Origin: Archangiaceae bacterium
GTDB taxonomy: Bacteria > Myxococcota > Myxococcia > Myxococcales > Myxococcaceae
Direction: 5' to 3'
DNA: 64,000 bases
NCBI GenBank assembly: GCA_016879935.1
Contig: JAACJQ010000378.1
Location: 1-64,000 of the forward strand
The notes under the pieces were generated by a model, which was given only the letters and a program-made list of their open reading frames with translations, was not told the origin of the DNA and ran no database searches. Every line of letters begins with the position of its first letter. Position 1 is the stretch's first letter. Both the position numbers and the translations under genes were made by a program. Positions 62,557 to 64,000 of this stretch are shown in pieces.

Positions 62557-63841
62557 TCGCTTCCCGCTGCTCTTCATCTCGGGCCTCGTGGTGCTGGGTG
62601 CGTTCGGCTCCTTCGTGATGTCGGGCGCCAAGCGCGGCTCGTTCGCCGATCGCCTCTCCACCTACCGCTCCGAACCGACGGGAGCCCGCGCGCTCTACCT
62701 GTTACTCAACGAGGCCGGCCTTCCCGCCGAGCGCTGGCAGCAGGACTTCGAGGTGATCGATCGGGGCACCACGCTCGTGCTGCTCGGCACCTCGTTCCGC
62801 GACGAGACCGACAAGAAGAGCAAGAACCCCGGCTCGGCCGACGCCGGCTTCTCGTGGGACGACGGCGAAGAGCTGACCGACGAAGAGCGAGAAGAGTTCA
62901 AGGAGCGCGGCATGAACGCGTTCCGCAGCCCGTCCGTCACCTCCGACGAGTCGAAGAAGCTGCTCGAGCACATTCGCAACGGCGGCACCGTCATCTACGC
63001 CCCGTGGGACAAGGACGAGAACGACCTGCTCACCGCGGTCGACGTGTACCTGGAGCGTGCCGAGAACCGGAAGGAGATCTCCACGCTCGTGCCTGCGCAG
63101 CCGTCTCGCTTCACCGTCGGCGTCGAGCGGCTCGAGGCCCGGGTTCGCGTGTGGCTCGATCTGCCGCCCGGTGCCGTCGCGCTGCTCGTCGACGAGGGCG
63201 CCGAGAAGACCGTGGTCGGGCTCGTTCCCTATGGGCAGGGCCGGCTCATCGTCGTCGGAGCGCCCGAGCTCGCGATGAACCAGGCGCTCACCCGCGCAGA
63301 CAACGCGCTCTTCTGGCGCGCCATGGGCAGGGCGCTCGCGAACGGGCCCATCGCCTTCGACGAGTTCCACCACGGCTTCACGGGAGATCGTTCGATCGCC
63401 GAGTTCGCCGCCCGCTACGGCCTTCAGTTTGCGGCCGCCCAACTGCTCCTCGGCGTGATGCTGTGGGCCGCGTCGCTCAAACGTTTCGGTCGGCCGAAGC
63501 CGCCGCCCGACGCCGTGCGCATCGGCGCCACCGACGCGCTCTTCGCAACGAGCCGTCTCTATCGCGAAGGCAAACACTTCGCGCACGCGGCTGCTGCCAT
63601 CGCCAAAGAGCTCTCGGCCGAATACGCGCGCAAAGCCGGAATGCCCGCACGCGCTGAGCCCTCCGAGATCTCCGCCGCGCTCGATCTGCGTGGCCGCAAG
63701 GATCTCGCCACTGCCCTGCTCGACGTCACCCGCGCCGCGAACGCCGCCGACAGTGACGCCAGCGTCGAGACCGTTGCCCGGCTCGCCGCCCTCGCCCGCT
63801 TGAAGCTCGACGCCTCACCGAAGAAAGGCCGCACCGCATGA
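62549..63841 (+). CDS. DUF4350-type membrane protein
   Basis: 430 residues, starting 8 bases before the end of the DUF4129 gene. N-terminal TM helix (FPLLFISGLVVLGAFGSFVM), then a DUF4350-like domain (SFADRLSTYRSEPTGARALYLLLNEAG, GGTVIYAPWD, GRLIVVGAPE), a second TM helix (LQFAAAQLLLGVMLWAASL) and a helical C-terminal part. It is part of the MoxR gene cluster, overlaps the next gene by ATGA, and its role is not known. It may sense or stabilise the complex the MoxR ATPase remodels. Confidence 0.8.
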   Translation: MRDRFPLLFISGLVVLGAFGSFVMSGAKRGSFADRLSTYRSEPTGARALYLLLNEAGLPAERWQQDFEVIDRGTTLVLLGTSFRDETDKKSKNPGSADAGFSWDDGEELTDEEREEFKERGMNAFRSPSVTSDESKKLLEHIRNGGTVIYAPWDKDENDLLTAVDVYLERAENRKEISTLVPAQPSRFTVGVERLEARVRVWLDLPPGAVALLVDEGAEKTVVGLVPYGQGRLIVVGAPELAMNQALTRADNALFWRAMGRALANGPIAFDEFHHGFTGDRSIAEFAARYGLQFAAAQLLLGVMLWAASLKRFGRPKPPPDAVRIGATDALFATSRLYREGKHFAHAAAAIAKELSAEYARKAGMPARAEPSEISAALDLRGRKDLATALLDVTRAANAADSDASVETVARLAALARLKLDASPKKGRTA

Positions 63842-64000
63842 CCCCGACTGGTGGTCCCATCGCTCCCCCGCCTGCTGCACCGACGCCCGGCTCGCAGGCC
63901 GTGAACATCGCGCACCACGTTCGTGAGGCCGCGCTCGCCGAGGTCCGCAAAGCCGTCGTCGGCCAGGACGAAGCCCTCGAGCTCATGCTCTGCGGCCTCA
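63838..64000 (+). CDS. MoxR-type AAA+ ATPase, N-terminal part (runs off window)
   Basis: The first 54 codons are present from an ATG that overlaps the upstream stop (ATGA). A Pro/Ala-rich tail is followed by REAALAEVRKAVVGQDEALELML, the start of the MoxR AAA+ domain (VVGQ motif). The remaining ATPase motifs lie outside the window. The order DUF4129-DUF4350-MoxR supports the call. Confidence 0.8.
   Translation, partial: MTPTGGPIAPPPAAPTPGSQAVNIAHHVREAALAEVRKAVVGQDEALELMLCGL

Overview
The window is high-GC, gene-dense DNA that looks like a chromosome segment from a myxobacterium (Myxococcota). The evidence is a MYXO-CTERM type C-terminal tail (Gly-Cys-rich motif, hydrophobic helix, Arg run) on a 1,095-residue FG-GAP protein; paired DUF1592-type and DUF1552 genes; many Cys-rich or Asp-Ala-Gly-rich lipoproteins; several PEGA-domain proteins; an FHA protein with a myxobacterial-type helical repeat; and an NtrC-type sigma-54 regulatory system. 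I see no rRNA, insertion sequence, prophage, CRISPR array or replication origin.

Layout. 1-5,750: an AraC-type regulator divergent from a small membrane protein, then a leftward cluster of two related multi-TM proteins, a PI-PLC/GDPD-like lipoprotein and an LpqC-type esterase lipoprotein. 6,000-13,200: a ClpA/ClpC-like unfoldase, a Rossmann-DUF2520 protein, a surface lipoprotein with Ig-like domains and a RhlE-type helicase. 13,300-16,200: a cation-transport operon (NhaA, a CaCA-family exchanger and a class II cytochrome c-like protein) preceded by a structured leader that is a riboswitch candidate. 16,200-21,400: an NtrB-like kinase, an NtrC-like activator and an orphan CusB/CzcB-type adaptor. 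The kinase and the adaptor each have a perfect GG-N10-GC sigma-54 element and share upstream GCAACGGT half-sites, which suggests an autoregulated envelope-response circuit. 21,400-32,200: secreted hypotheticals, an HtrA protease, a WGR-domain protein, a predicted pseudokinase with PEGA domains, an Rnl2-like RNA ligase, DUF4259-like and DUF1835-like proteins and a T2SSE_N/GAF-like protein. 32,200-36,200: a membrane coiled-coil protein overlapping a lower-GC diadenylate-cyclase-like gene, which converges on a tightly coupled operon of a HEAT-like membrane protein, a Fur regulator, a TlpA-like thioredoxin and a PemK/MazF-like protein. 36,200-47,300: an FmdB zinc ribbon, lipoproteins, tRNA-Arg(TCT) and tRNA-Pro(TGG), the DUF1592/DUF1552 pair, the FG-GAP surface protein, a YfcF-like glutathione transferase and an FHA protein. 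47,300-60,500: parE-parC (topoisomerase IV), two PEGA proteins, a fusion of a beta-barrel-like domain with SppA, a B12/radical SAM protein and Rho with a long disordered N-terminus. 60,450-64,000: a zinc-ribbon membrane protein and the start of a DUF4129/DUF4350/MoxR cluster that runs off the end.

How the genes work together. Many genes are coupled by 4-nt ATGA/GTGA/TTGA overlaps, so the operon structure is readable. The most interesting parts are the sigma-54 kinase-activator-adaptor circuit, the NhaA leader, the diadenylate-cyclase-like gene of unusual composition, the Fur-TlpA-MazF operon, the pseudokinase pair and the barrel-SppA fusion. Functional assignments come from reading motifs by eye; no database search was run.
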